Assembly (NCBI RefSeq): GCF_021735935.1
Contig: NZ_WMDZ01000001.1
Coordinates: forward strand, 1,922,001 to 1,986,000
DNA length: 64,000 nt
Origin: Sulfitobacter sp. M39
GTDB lineage: Bacteria; Pseudomonadota; Alphaproteobacteria; Rhodobacterales; Rhodobacteraceae
Direction of reading: 5' to 3'
Numbering within the stretch: position 1 is the first letter of the stretch; the number at the start of each line of letters is the position of its first letter. The notes under the pieces were generated by a model. The model did no database searches. It was not told the origin of the DNA and worked only from the letters and a program-made list of their open reading frames with translations. Shown here piece by piece: positions 7,834 to 17,229 of the stretch. The position numbers and the translations under genes were made by a program.

Positions 7834-8988
7834 ATGCCTGATCACGCCGCCAAGACCCCGACGTACGCCGAGTTTTTCTGCGGCGGTGGCATGGTGCGCG
7901 CGGCCTTGCAGGACCGGTGGGATTGCGTGCTGGCCAATGATATCGATGCGATGAAATGCAAGGTCTATGCCCAGAATTGGGGGCAGGCGGCCTTGCATCA
8001 GGGCGATATCGCGGCCATGCCCGATGACCTTCTGACGCGTCAGATCGATATGTATTGGGCGTCGAGCCCTTGTCAGGATTTCAGCCTTGCGGGCAAGGGG
8101 CGGGGATTGGGCGGCGCGCGCAGCGGTGTCTTTGCCCATTGGGCCGACAAGATTGCCACGGCCATAAAAGCAGGATTTGCGCCGCGTATTATCGCCTTTG
8201 AAAACGTCGTCGGGTTGGTGTCGCGCAATGGTGGCGCGGATATGAACACCGTACTCGCGACCTTTGTGCGGCTTGGCTATAAGGTCGGCGCGCTCGAGAT
8301 CGACGCGCGGCGTTTCCTGCCGCAAAGCCGGCCGCGTCTGTTCGTTGTCTGCGTGCGCGAGGATATCGACATCTCGGGGCTGACGGTGCCAAAACCGTCC
8401 CATGTCTTTCACGGCAAGAAGCTGCAGAAGTTCCTGGCCTCTGCGTCGCGTCCTGTGCGGTCGAACTGGGTCTGGTGGAAGCTGGGGGACGCCCCCGCCG
8501 ACGAACAGGCGCTTGAGCGCGTGCTGGAACGGCGTGCCACCATGCCGTGGTTCAGTGCGGCGGATACCGACCGTCTGCTGACGCTGATGTCGCCCCCCAG
8601 CCTTGAACGGCTGCGCGTGGCGCGCAAGGCGGGGCGCACGGTGGTGGGCACGATCTATAAACGCGGGCGCCCCGATGCGGATGGGAATGTCCGCCAACGG
8701 GCAGAGCTGCGCACCGACGGGATTGCGGGCTGCTTGCGGACGCCTGCGGGCGGGTCCTCGCGGCAGATCCTGATGTTTATCAAGGGCAACCAGACCAAGG
8801 CCCGGCTTGTTTCCTCGCGCGAGGTGGCGCGGCTGATGGGGTTGCCGGACAGCTACAAGATGCCCGATACCTATAATAACGCCTACCGCGTGGCGGGGGA
8901 TGGGGTCGCCGTGCCTGTCGTGCGTTATCTGGACGAGGTGCTATTCGCGCCCCTGCTTGAACGTCAGTCACTGGGGGCAGTCGCGTGA
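7834..8988 (+). CDS. DNA (cytosine-5) methyltransferase
   Basis: The motifs of C5-cytosine methyltransferases appear in canonical order in 384 residues: motif I FFCGGGMVRAAL (SAM binding), motif II around LANDID, motif IV SSPCQDFSLAG with catalytic Cys80, motif VI AFENVVGL, motif VIII QSRPRLFVV, then a variable region expected to read the target, and motifs IX-X EVARLMGLP and GDGVAVPVV. The reaction is transfer of methyl from SAM to C5 of cytosine in a specific DNA site. The gene starts 60 bases after ispG, and its stop overlaps the GTG start of a GIY-YIG nuclease gene (GTGA), so the two are translated together. This pairing suggests a type II restriction-modification system. The recognition sequence cannot be read from the protein. 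Confidence 0.93.
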   Translation: MPDHAAKTPTYAEFFCGGGMVRAALQDRWDCVLANDIDAMKCKVYAQNWGQAALHQGDIAAMPDDLLTRQIDMYWASSPCQDFSLAGKGRGLGGARSGVFAHWADKIATAIKAGFAPRIIAFENVVGLVSRNGGADMNTVLATFVRLGYKVGALEIDARRFLPQSRPRLFVVCVREDIDISGLTVPKPSHVFHGKKLQKFLASASRPVRSNWVWWKLGDAPADEQALERVLERRATMPWFSAADTDRLLTLMSPPSLERLRVARKAGRTVVGTIYKRGRPDADGNVRQRAELRTDGIAGCLRTPAGGSSRQILMFIKGNQTKARLVSSREVARLMGLPDSYKMPDTYNNAYRVAGDGVAVPVVRYLDEVLFAPLLERQSLGAVA

Positions 8989-9524
8989 ACGCGGCGCAGG
9001 CGTTTCGGGGCAAGGCACTGGCGGCGCTGACCAATCAGATCGGCGTCTATGCGCTTTGTGATCTGGACGGCAATCCGATCTATGTAGGCCAGTCGGTCGA
9101 TGGTATCCGGACGCGGGTGCGCCGGCATCTGACATCGGCGCGGTCCGACGTGATTGCCAACCGTCAGATCGACGTGTGGGAGATCGCCTTTGTCTGGGCC
9201 TGGCCGGTGGCGACGAAGGCTGAGGTGGAACCGCTGGAACGCGCGATCTTTGCCCATTACGACGCCGAGCTGCCGTTGATGAACGGCAAGGCGATGGTGG
9301 CCGATGCGCCGCTGTTCGACTGGCCGGAAAAGCAGGTGGTGCAGGTCATCGACGAAGAGGAACGGCAGTCGCGCCTGACCCCGTCAAACCGGCTGCCGCG
9401 CCAGATCAAACAGTATGACTTGCTGGTCGATTATATCCTCAACGTGAAAGAGGCCCCGCATCTCAAGCGATCGCTTGATGCGCATTTCAAACGCATGGTG
9501 CGCTATCATCAGCGGTTTCTCTAG
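8985..9524 (+). CDS. GIY-YIG family nuclease, candidate restriction endonuclease
   Basis: The N-terminal half of this 179-residue protein is a GIY-YIG domain: GVYALCDLDGNPIYVGQS (residues 20-37) gives the GIY and YIG elements, Arg-rich IRTRVRRHL (41-49) supplies the catalytic Arg, E85 in EPLERAIFAHYD the metal Glu, and N100 in LPLMNGK the conserved Asn. All active-site positions are thus present. The C-terminal half is basic and unrecognised. The start is GTG 8985, overlapping the methyltransferase stop by four bases. GIY-YIG enzymes include known type II restriction enzymes such as Eco29kI and Hpy188I, as well as UvrC and homing nucleases. The coupling to a C5 methyltransferase makes a restriction role the leading inference, but I cannot confirm it from sequence. 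Confidence 0.8.
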   Translation: MNAAQAFRGKALAALTNQIGVYALCDLDGNPIYVGQSVDGIRTRVRRHLTSARSDVIANRQIDVWEIAFVWAWPVATKAEVEPLERAIFAHYDAELPLMNGKAMVADAPLFDWPEKQVVQVIDEEERQSRLTPSNRLPRQIKQYDLLVDYILNVKEAPHLKRSLDAHFKRMVRYHQRFL

Positions 9525-9527
9525 GCG

Positions 9528-10010
9528 CTACGGAGCCAGATACCGACGCAGCACGATGTCGGGCATATGGCCACGCAAAATGCGGTCTGCCATCACGTAG
9601 AAGGGAGGATCGGTCATGCCAAGCTGTGCGGCAAGAGCGGCGCTGGCAGGATTGGACATCATGTGATGCGTGAGGGTGATGTTATATGTATCTGTTATCG
9701 CTTCTAATTCCGCCACTGCGCGATCACAGTCTGCGCAATCGTCGCCGGTAAACAACGCAATCGGCGCTCCGGCCAATACTTGATCTGTCAGGGATGCGAT
9801 AAGCGCGAGATCCGCCTGCGCCTTCTCATGATAGGCTTCGGCAGCATAGTTGCGAGGGGCCACAGCGGGTGCTGCAAGCTCGGGCTCTGCCAGAAGCAAC
9901 GCCCGCACTTCTTCCCCCAAGGCGCGCCGTTCTGCATGGGTTAACGCGCCAAAGTCGGTCTGCGCGGCAACCGGGAAGGCCGCCACGCAACAGGCTAGTG
10001 CCAAGCGCAT
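9528..10010 (-). CDS. Short periplasmic thioredoxin-fold protein, DsbA-like paralogue
   Basis: This 160-residue protein has a short signal peptide (MRLALACCVAAFPVAAQ) and a helical segment LTHAERRALGEEVRALLLAEPEL that mirrors the N-terminal region of the DsbA-like gene upstream (LTDAERAQFRAEVRAYLMENPEV). A CxxC pair follows, C92 and C95 in GDDCADCDRAV, and a cis-proline-like TDPPFYVM near the C-terminus. It is therefore a shrunken thioredoxin-fold relative of its neighbour, lacking most of the DsbA helical insertion. Its start is one base after the stop of the dsbA gene, so the two form an operon. A periplasmic thiol-disulfide role is likely. Whether it oxidises, reduces or isomerises cannot be told. 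Confidence 0.75.
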   Translation of the reverse strand: MRLALACCVAAFPVAAQTDFGALTHAERRALGEEVRALLLAEPELAAPAVAPRNYAAEAYHEKAQADLALIASLTDQVLAGAPIALFTGDDCADCDRAVAELEAITDTYNITLTHHMMSNPASAALAAQLGMTDPPFYVMADRILRGHMPDIVLRRYLAP

Positions 10011-10011
10011 C

Positions 10012-10755
10012 TTAGCCGCGTTTTTCTTCCAGAATGGCTTTCATCTGGTCGTAAGGCAGATAGCCGCGCAGCAGTTCGTCCTGCATCACAAAGGTCGGTG
10101 TGCCGGAAATTTGCAGCGTTTGTGCCAACGCGCGGGTCTTTTCGATCTCGGCGGTGACTTCGGCGCTGTCCATCTTTTCCTGAATGGCCTCGGCGTCCAG
10201 ATCAAAGCTGCTGGCCAAGCGACCCAGCGATGTTGGTGTGATGTCGCCGTTAAAGCTCATCAAGGCGTCATGCACGGATTTATAGGCCTCGTCCCCTGCA
10301 ACGATCTTGGTCGCGATGGCAAAGCGCGAGGCGACCATGGATTGTTCGCCCAGGATCGGCAGCTCTTTCACGATAAAGCGGATGTTGCCGTCGCCGTTGA
10401 CCAGTTTTTCGACCTCGGAGAACGCTTTTTTGCAGTAACCGCACCGGTAGTCCATGAACTCTACGATGGTCATGTCGCCTTCGGGATTGCCACCGACATA
10501 AGAATAGCCGTCGTCAAAGATCGCGGCCGCATTGTCGGACACCAGCGTGAAATCCGCCTGCGCCTGTGCTTCGGCCTGACGGGCCTGCAACTGGTTCACC
10601 GCCTCCATGATCACTTCGGGGTTTTCCATCAGATAGGCGCGGACCTCGGCGCGGAATTGCGCGCGTTCGGCATCGGTCAGTTCGGTCAGGTCCATCGCGT
10701 GGGCGGGGGCTGTCAGGGACAGGGCCATCAGGGCGGGGGCGATCAGCTTTTTCAT
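10012..10755 (-). CDS. DsbA family thiol:disulfide oxidoreductase
   Basis: The 247-residue precursor has a signal peptide (MKKLIAPALMALSLTAPAHA) and an amphipathic N-terminal extension with LTDAERAQFRAEVRAYL, as in ScsC/Com1-like DsbA proteins. The thioredoxin fold carries the active site CGYC (residues 105-108, in EFMDYRCGYCKK) and the cis-proline loop SGTPTFVM. It is expected to handle disulfide bonds in periplasmic proteins, and the N-terminal extension may mediate oligomerisation as in ScsC. I moved the start from 10902 to ATG 10755 because the longer frame adds a proline- and arginine-rich sequence before the signal peptide. It is divergent from the aminotransferase gene and co-transcribed with the shorter paralogue. 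Confidence 0.88.
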   Translation of the reverse strand: MKKLIAPALMALSLTAPAHAMDLTELTDAERAQFRAEVRAYLMENPEVIMEAVNQLQARQAEAQAQADFTLVSDNAAAIFDDGYSYVGGNPEGDMTIVEFMDYRCGYCKKAFSEVEKLVNGDGNIRFIVKELPILGEQSMVASRFAIATKIVAGDEAYKSVHDALMSFNGDITPTSLGRLASSFDLDAEAIQEKMDSAEVTAEIEKTRALAQTLQISGTPTFVMQDELLRGYLPYDQMKAILEEKRG

Positions 10756-10894
10756 CAGGGTCACTCGCTTGTTGTTGCGCGGGGGTGCAGGCACCGGTTG
10801 CAAGGGTGGTGCGCGATTTTGCCAGCGCGCACAAGGGTTGACGGCACCGGCGGGGTGCGGTGAAAGGTCCGGGCTCAACAGTAGGATCAAGCCC

Positions 10895-12037
10895 ATGCGC
10901 ATTTCAACCCGATCTCAGGTCGATCCCTTTATCGTGATGGATGTGATGCAGGCCGCCGCCGCCGCCGAGGCGGAGGGCCGCCACATCATCCATATGGAGG
11001 TCGGCCAACCCGGCACGGGCGCGCCCAAAGGGGCGAGCACCGCATTGACCGCCGCGATGGAGCAGGGCGCGCTTGGCTATACCGTCGCATTGGGACTGCC
11101 CGCGCTGCGCCAGCGGATCGCGCGGATGTACGGGGAGTGGTACAATGTCGATCTGGACCCGAACCGTGTGGTGATCACCTCTGGCTCTTCGGGCGGGTTC
11201 ATCCTGACGTTTACCTCGCTCTTTGACACCGGGGACCGTGTGGGCATCGGGGCACCGGGTTATCCCAGTTACCGCCAGATCCTCAAGGCGCTGGACCTCG
11301 CTCCCGTCGATCTGCCCACTTCGCTTGAAAACCGCTTGCAGCCGGTGCCTGCGGATTTCGCTGGCATGGATCTGCAGGGGCTGTTGGTGGCGTCGCCGGG
11401 CAACCCGACGGGCACGATGCTGGATCACGCTGCCATGTCCGCGCTGATCGACGCGACAAAAGCGCAGGGGGCCTCGTTCATCTCGGACGAGATTTACCAC
11501 GGCATCGAATACGAGAAAAAGGCCGTGACCGCGCTTGAGATCACCGATGATGTCTATGTCATCAATTCGTTTTCCAAGTATTTCTCTATGACCGGTTGGC
11601 GTGTCGGCTGGATGGTTGTGCCAGAGGATCACGTGCGGGTGGTCGAACGGATCGCGCAAAACATGTTTATCTGCGCCCCCCACGCCAGTCAGGTTGCCGC
11701 CCTTGCCGCGATGGATTGTACGGACGAGCTTGAGGCGAATATGGATGTCTACCGCGCAAACCGCGCGATGATGATCACCGGCCTGCGCGAGGCTGGCTTC
11801 ACTCGTTTTGCGCCCCCCGACGGGGCTTTCTATGTCTACGCCGATGTGTCCGAGCTGACGGATGACAGCCGCGCGTTGGCACGCGATATTCTGGACAAGG
11901 CAGGTGTGGCCGTGACCCCGGGGCTCGATTTCGATCCGCTGCGCGGGCATCACTGGCTGCGGTTTTCCTATGCGCGCAGCACCCAGGATATTGCCGAGGG
12001 GCTGGGGCGGCTCAAGTCCTATATGGCGGCTCGCTGA
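10895..12037 (+). CDS. Pyridoxal-phosphate aminotransferase, class I/II
   Basis: The 380-residue protein has the fold-type I aminotransferase motifs: HMEVGQPGTGAP near the N-terminus (substrate contact), ASPGNPTGTM, SDEIYHGIEY with the PLP-contacting Asp and Tyr, NSFSKYFSMTGWRVGW with the Schiff-base Lys, and the C-terminal HHWLRFSYAR with the carboxylate-binding Arg. Length and motifs fit AspC/YfdZ-like enzymes. The amino donor and acceptor cannot be fixed. ATG 10895 is chosen since the family pattern starts at STRSQVDPFIVMDVM. The longer open frame overlaps the divergent dsbA promoter. It is followed 68 bases later by the amidase gene. Confidence 0.88.
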   Translation: MRISTRSQVDPFIVMDVMQAAAAAEAEGRHIIHMEVGQPGTGAPKGASTALTAAMEQGALGYTVALGLPALRQRIARMYGEWYNVDLDPNRVVITSGSSGGFILTFTSLFDTGDRVGIGAPGYPSYRQILKALDLAPVDLPTSLENRLQPVPADFAGMDLQGLLVASPGNPTGTMLDHAAMSALIDATKAQGASFISDEIYHGIEYEKKAVTALEITDDVYVINSFSKYFSMTGWRVGWMVVPEDHVRVVERIAQNMFICAPHASQVAALAAMDCTDELEANMDVYRANRAMMITGLREAGFTRFAPPDGAFYVYADVSELTDDSRALARDILDKAGVAVTPGLDFDPLRGHHWLRFSYARSTQDIAEGLGRLKSYMAAR

Positions 12038-12105
12038 AAGGCTGGTTCGGGTCGCGGCGGGGTGCTATACCTGCCGCAACCACCCCGAGCAGAACGGTGA
12101 CAGGC

Positions 12106-13320
12106 ATGCGTATTCTTCCCATTATCGCAACGGTTTGCGCGCTGTCCTTGCCAGCGTCCGCGCAGGATCTGACCGCGCTGGCGCGCGTGGACCCTGCCAA
12201 AAGCGCCATCTCTGATGGTTGGTTCGGGGGCACGACACTGACGCTGGGGCTCAGCCAAGGGGTGCCGTTTCGGGTGTTCTTGCTGGATGATCCGGCGCGG
12301 CTGGTGGTCGATTTCCGCGAGGCCGACTGGAGCGGTGTAAACACCGAAGACTTGTTGCCTGAACCCGGGCGGATTACCGGTCTGCGCTTTGGCCCGTTCC
12401 AGCCCGGTTGGTCGCGGCTTGTCGCGGATCTGGCCGAACCGATGATCCCGCGCGAGATCGGGATGCCGGTCAACAAGGGCTCAGGCCACGCCACGCTTGA
12501 GATCGCGATGAAATCCGCCACCCCCGAGGAATTTGCCGCCGCCGCCGGTGCGCCCGTCGATCCGGCGTGGACCATGGCGCTGGCCGCACCGCCCAAAGCG
12601 GTTGCCGACCTGAAAGAGGTGCCGTTTCGCGTGGTGCTGGACCCCGGTCATGGGGGCGTTGATCCGGGGGCAGAGACAGACGGTATCCTGGAAAAAGACC
12701 TGATGCTGTCCTTTGCCCAAGCGCTGCGCGACACGTTGGTCCGCGACGGGATCGATGTGGTGATGACGCGCGACACGGATCATTTCGTCGCACTGGAAAC
12801 CCGCGTCGCCATTGCGCATCAGGCCGAAGCCGATCTATTTATCTCGCTTCATGCGGACAGTCTGCAGCACGGCGGGGCAAAGGGCGCGACGGTCTATACG
12901 CTGTCGGACGACGCCAGCGATACCGCCACCGATCATCTGGCCGCACGCCACAACCGCGCCGATATTATCGCGGGGGCCGATCTGACCGGATCGGATGACG
13001 AGGTCGCCAGCGTGCTGCTTGATCTTGCCCGCCAAGAGACAGAACCACGGTCGGTCGCCGCCGCCAAGGTGCTGGTTGAAGGGATGAAAGCCGCCGGCGG
13101 GCCGATGAACCGTCACCCGCTGCGCAACGCGGGTTTTTCGGTGCTGAAATCGGCTGACATCCCGTCGGTCCTGATCGAAATCGGGTTCCTTAGCTCGAAA
13201 CGTGATCTGGCCAATTTGCGAGACCCGATCTGGCGGGCCGTGATGGTGTCGGCGATTGCGGATTCTATCACAACATGGCGCGATGCGGATGCCGCGCTCA
13301 AGCCCTTGATTCGCCAGTAA
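12106..13320 (+). CDS. amiC: N-acetylmuramoyl-L-alanine amidase (AmiC-like)
   Basis: The enzyme cleaves the amide bond between MurNAc and the stem peptide during septal peptidoglycan splitting. The 404-residue protein has a signal peptide (MRILPIIATVCALSLPASAQ), an AMIN-type domain at about residues 25-125 (PFRVFLLDDPARLVVDFREA) and an Amidase_3 catalytic domain from about 170. The zinc ligands and general base are visible in VLDPGHGGVDPGA (His), EKDLMLSFA (Glu), LFISLHADS (His) and SVLIEIGFLSS (Glu). ATG 12106 is preferred over GTG 12097, which would add three residues. It is followed by the PBP1A gene, so murein hydrolysis and synthesis lie side by side. Confidence 0.92.
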   Translation: MRILPIIATVCALSLPASAQDLTALARVDPAKSAISDGWFGGTTLTLGLSQGVPFRVFLLDDPARLVVDFREADWSGVNTEDLLPEPGRITGLRFGPFQPGWSRLVADLAEPMIPREIGMPVNKGSGHATLEIAMKSATPEEFAAAAGAPVDPAWTMALAAPPKAVADLKEVPFRVVLDPGHGGVDPGAETDGILEKDLMLSFAQALRDTLVRDGIDVVMTRDTDHFVALETRVAIAHQAEADLFISLHADSLQHGGAKGATVYTLSDDASDTATDHLAARHNRADIIAGADLTGSDDEVASVLLDLARQETEPRSVAAAKVLVEGMKAAGGPMNRHPLRNAGFSVLKSADIPSVLIEIGFLSSKRDLANLRDPIWRAVMVSAIADSITTWRDADAALKPLIRQ

Positions 13321-13449
13321 ACCGGACCCGAACGCCCCCTCTAGGTGTTGCGCGGGTTACCGCACAGGGCCACTGCATCGTGTTTTGACGATTCCCGCAG
13401 GGTTGCGTATAGACGGGTCACCAACCCTCCTTGCAAGGAACTGCCAGCC

Positions 13450-16002
13450 GTGTTTCGTTTGATCCTGTCTTTCTTCGGGGGTATTTTTACCACCCTCACC
13501 ATGAGCATCGGTATGGTCGCGCTGACCATCGGCGCGGTGTTCTGGATGTATGGCCGCGATCTGCCCAGTCACGAATCCCTTGCGCAATACACGCCCCCGA
13601 CGATCAGCCGGATTTATTCAGGGCAGGGGCGGTTGATCGACGAATTCGCCAAGGAACGCCGCCTGTTCGCGCCGGCCAACACGATCCCGCCGCTGATCAA
13701 GCAGGCCTTCATCTCGGCTGAAGACAAGAACTTCTACACCCACGAAGGCTATGACCTGCGCGGCATCGGTGCGGCGGCGGTAGATGCGGTGCGCACACGG
13801 GGCAAGGACGTGCGCGGTGCATCGACCATCACGCAGCAGGTGATGAAGAACTTTCTTCTGTCCGGCGACCGTCGGGCCGAACGCAAGATCAAGGAAATCA
13901 TCCTCGCCGCACGGCTTGAGGAAACGCTGCCCAAGGAAAAGATCCTTGAACTTTATCTGAACGAGATCTTCTTGGGTCAGAACTCCTACGGTGTGGCTGC
14001 TGCGTCGCAGACCTATTTCAACAAGACATTAGGGGAACTCGCCCCTCACGAGGCTGCTTTCCTTGCCTCGTTGCCCAAAGCACCGTCGGACTATCACCCT
14101 GTACGCCGCAAGGACCGGTTGCTGGCACGCCGGAACTTCGTGCTGCGCGAGATGAAGGAAAACGGCTACATCACCCCCGCCGTCTATGAGACCGAGGTCG
14201 CGCAGCCGCTGCGATCGGTGCAGAACGGGGACTTTGAAAGCTTCAAGGCCGAACTCCCGCCGCGCGATTACTTTACCGATGAAATCCGCCGCCAACTGTC
14301 CGAGAACTTTGGCGAGGGCGAATTCTTTACCGGCGGTCTGACCGTGCGTGCCACCATCGACAACGAAATGCAGCCCATTGCCGCACAATCCTTGCAGCAG
14401 CAGCTTGAGGAATATGATCGCGGCATCGGTATCTACCGTGGCACCGGCAAGAAGATCGCACCCGAAAAGCTGACCACCGAGGCGGATTGGCGCGAGGCGC
14501 TGTCGGACACCCGCGTGCCCCGCGACGTTGATCTGGAAAACCCGTGGTATCCCGCCGTGGTGCTGAGCCTGACCAATGACGCCGCCCGCATCGGGATCGA
14601 AGGCGTGGATGAGGACGCAGACGGTCATTTCATCCCTGCCAAGGATGTCCAATGGGCGCGCAAACGTCTAGAAAACGGCAAGCTCGGCAACCGCGCCCAA
14701 GTGCCCGCAGACCTGCTTGAGGTCGGCGACGTGGTGCTGGTGCGCCGCATGACTGCGGATAGTGACGGGTCGTTCATCCGTTGGACCCTGCGTCAAATCC
14801 CGGAAGTGCAGGGCGGCTTTGTCGCGATGGATGTGAACACAGGGCGGGTGATCGCGATGCAGGGCGGTTTCTCCTATCAGGCGTCGGTGTTCAACCGTGC
14901 CACACAGGCGAAACGTCAGCCGGGGTCGAGCTTTAAACCCTTTGTCTATGCCGCGGCATTGGACAGCGGCTATACCCCTGCGACCATCGTCGTGGATGCC
15001 CCGATCGAGATCAACACACCCCAAGGCATGTGGCGGCCGCGAAACTCGTCGAACAAGTTCTACGGCCCGACGCCCCTGCGGACGGGTATCGAACAGTCGC
15101 GGAACCTCATGACCATCCGTCTGGCGCAAGAGGTCGGGATGAACACCGTTGGCGATTATGCCGAACGGTTCGGAGTTTATGACAACCTGTCGCCGGTACT
15201 GGCCAACGCGCTTGGCTCGCAGGAAACGACGCTCTACCAGATGGTGTCGGCCTATGCGATGTTCGCCAATGGCGGCGAACGGGTGCAGCCGACGCTGGTG
15301 GACCGTGTGCAGGACCGCTATGGCCGCACTGTCTACAAACACGACCAGCGGATCTGCAACGATTGCCAGCTTGAAACGCTTGCCCCCGGTGTGGGGCCGC
15401 GCATCATCTCGAACCGCGAACGGGTGATGGACCCGATCACGGCCTATCAGCTGACATCGATGATGAAGGGCGTCGTGGATCGCGGGACGGCGCGTGGGGC
15501 GGTGAACCTGCCCGTGCCAATCGCGGGCAAGACCGGCACCACCAACGACGCCAAAGACGTCTGGTTCGTCGGCTTCTCAAGCAACATCGTGGCGGGCTGC
15601 TATATCGGTTTCGACAACCCGCGCTCGCTGGGGCGTCGCGCCTATGGGGCGGGGATGTGTGGTCCTGTGTTCCAGCGGTTCATGAGCGAAGCGATCAAGA
15701 AGTACGGCGGCGGCCCGTTCGAAGTGCCCCCCGGCGGTCACTTCATCAAGATCGACCGCTTCAGCGGTGCGCGTCTGTCTGACAGCGCCGCAGGCCCCAA
15801 CGTGGTGGCCGAATACTTCCGTGACGGCGAAGAGCCGCTGTTCGGGATCACCTTTGATGGCGGCTTTGCGATGGGTGCGGATCTGCCTTTGGTCGAAGAA
15901 GCCGGCGGCGGCGCGCGCGAGGTCACGACCTCTACCGGTAAAAAGGCGCGTGTCGGGCCAAAGGCAAGCTTTGGCAGCATCAACTCTGGTGGGTTGTACT
16001 AG
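13450..16002 (+). CDS. mrcA: Penicillin-binding protein 1A (bifunctional transglycosylase/transpeptidase)
   Basis: This class A PBP polymerises glycan strands and cross-links stem peptides at the outer face of the inner membrane. The 850-residue protein has one N-terminal membrane helix, then a GT51 transglycosylase domain (EDKNFYTHEGYDLRGI with catalytic Glu, and STITQQVMKNFLLS). The transpeptidase domain carries the nucleophile S493 in QPGSSFKPF, the SxN-type element QSRNLMT, and KTGTTNDAKD. An inserted OB-like region (about residues 310-440) is typical of PBP1A. I use GTG 13450, preceded by AAGGA; the frame open upstream to 13345 does not look like PBP sequence. The terminator downstream separates it from prfB. 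Confidence 0.94.
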   Translation: MFRLILSFFGGIFTTLTMSIGMVALTIGAVFWMYGRDLPSHESLAQYTPPTISRIYSGQGRLIDEFAKERRLFAPANTIPPLIKQAFISAEDKNFYTHEGYDLRGIGAAAVDAVRTRGKDVRGASTITQQVMKNFLLSGDRRAERKIKEIILAARLEETLPKEKILELYLNEIFLGQNSYGVAAASQTYFNKTLGELAPHEAAFLASLPKAPSDYHPVRRKDRLLARRNFVLREMKENGYITPAVYETEVAQPLRSVQNGDFESFKAELPPRDYFTDEIRRQLSENFGEGEFFTGGLTVRATIDNEMQPIAAQSLQQQLEEYDRGIGIYRGTGKKIAPEKLTTEADWREALSDTRVPRDVDLENPWYPAVVLSLTNDAARIGIEGVDEDADGHFIPAKDVQWARKRLENGKLGNRAQVPADLLEVGDVVLVRRMTADSDGSFIRWTLRQIPEVQGGFVAMDVNTGRVIAMQGGFSYQASVFNRATQAKRQPGSSFKPFVYAAALDSGYTPATIVVDAPIEINTPQGMWRPRNSSNKFYGPTPLRTGIEQSRNLMTIRLAQEVGMNTVGDYAERFGVYDNLSPVLANALGSQETTLYQMVSAYAMFANGGERVQPTLVDRVQDRYGRTVYKHDQRICNDCQLETLAPGVGPRIISNRERVMDPITAYQLTSMMKGVVDRGTARGAVNLPVPIAGKTGTTNDAKDVWFVGFSSNIVAGCYIGFDNPRSLGRRAYGAGMCGPVFQRFMSEAIKKYGGGPFEVPPGGHFIKIDRFSGARLSDSAAGPNVVAEYFRDGEEPLFGITFDGGFAMGADLPLVEEAGGGAREVTTSTGKKARVGPKASFGSINSGGLY

Positions 16003-16056
16003 GCTCGACCCCATTCTACAGCGCTTGCCCAAGTTGCGGCGCTGGTCTATTTGAAA

Positions 16057-16090
16057 CGCGGCCCCGGCTATTCGGGGCCGCGATCTATTT
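16057..16090 (+). terminator. Terminator between mrcA and prfB
   Basis: A perfect 10-bp stem CGCGGCCCCG/CGGGGCCGCG with loop GCTATT is followed by a T-rich GATCTATTT. The T-run is weak, but position and stem strength fit transcription termination. Confidence 0.65.
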
Positions 16091-16104
16091 AAAGGCAGGA
16101 TACC

Positions 16105-17229
16105 ATGCGCGCAGATGCACAAAACACAGCGGATAAGATCAGCAAATCGCTGGAGCTGTTGGCGCAGCGTCTGGACGTCGAAACCGCGCCATACCGCCTG
16201 GAAGAATTCAACGCCCGTGTCGAAGACCCCAATCTGTGGGATGATCCCGATGCGGCACAAAAACTGATGCGCGACCGTCAGGCGCTGGTCGATTCCATCG
16301 CCACCTACGAGGGCATCAAGCAAGAGCTGGCAGACAACATCGAGCTGATCGAATTGGGCGAGATGGAAGGCGACGAAGAAGTCATCGCAGAGGCCGAGGC
16401 CGCGTTGAAAAAGCTGGCCGAGACAGCCGCCCAGAAAGAGCTGGAAGCGCTGTTGAACGGCGAGGCCGACGGTAATGACACCTTCCTTGAAATCAACGCA
16501 GGGGCAGGCGGCACCGAAAGCTGTGACTGGGCCAATATCCTGTCGCGCATGTATGTCCGTTGGGCCGAGAAAAAGGGCTATAAGGTCGAACTGCAAGCCG
16601 AAAGCGCCGGTGAAGAGGCGGGGATCAAATCGGCGACCTACAAGATCAGCGGCCCGAATGCCTATGGCTGGCTCAAGTCGGAATCCGGTGTGCACCGTCT
16701 GGTGCGGATCAGCCCCTTTGACAGCGCCGCTAAACGGCACACGTCCTTTACCTCTATCTGGGTGTATCCGGTGGTAGACGACAATATCGAAATCGACATC
16801 AACCCCAGTGACATCCGCATCGACACCTATCGGTCCTCGGGGGCCGGTGGTCAGCACGTAAACACCACTGACTCGGCCGTCCGGATCACGCACCACCCCA
16901 CCGGCATCGTGGTTACCAGCTCTGAGAAATCGCAGCACCAGAACCGCGACATCGCGATGAAGGCGCTGAAATCGCGGCTGTATCAGATGGAGCTGGACCG
17001 CCGCAATGCGGCCATCAACGAGGCCCATGAAAACAAGGGCGACGCGGGCTGGGGAAACCAGATCCGGTCCTACGTCTTGCAACCGTACCAGATGGTAAAA
17101 GACCTGCGCACCAACTTTGAAACCTCGGATACCAAAGGGGTGCTGGATGGCGACCTTGACGGGTTGATGGGGGCCGCGCTGGCACTTGCCGTGTCGGGCA
17201 AGACCCGCGCCGAGGCGCAAGAAGGCTAA
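16105..17229 (+). CDS. prfB: Peptide chain release factor 2
   Basis: RF2 recognises UGA and UAA stop codons and triggers peptide release. The 374-residue protein has the helical N-terminal domain ([15 protein letters not shown]), the codon-reading SPF tripeptide in VRISPFDSA, and the catalytic GGQ at residues 248-250 in [16 protein letters not shown]. The whole gene is one uninterrupted frame from ATG 16105, so the programmed +1 frameshift that autoregulates prfB in Escherichia coli is absent here. AGGA lies about 6 bases before the start. It sits between mrcA and an amidase gene on the same strand. Confidence 0.97.
   Translation: MRADAQNTADKISKSLELLAQRLDVETAPYRLEEFNARVEDPNLWDDPDAAQKLMRDRQALVDSIATYEGIKQELADNIELIELGEMEGDEEVIAEAEAALKKLAETAAQKELEALLNGEADGNDTFLEINAGAGGTESCDWANILSRMYVRWAEKKGYKVELQAESAGEEAGIKSATYKISGPNAYGWLKSESGVHRLVRISPFDSAAKRHTSFTSIWVYPVVDDNIEIDINPSDIRIDTYRSSGAGGQHVNTTDSAVRITHHPTGIVVTSSEKSQHQNRDIAMKALKSRLYQMELDRRNAAINEAHENKGDAGWGNQIRSYVLQPYQMVKDLRTNFETSDTKGVLDGDLDGLMGAALALAVSGKTRAEAQEG

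Noticed and set aside
16105-17229. Programmed +1 frameshift in prfB
   Set aside because: The frame is continuous from start to stop and no in-frame TGA with a preceding Shine-Dalgarno-like element exists near codon 25.
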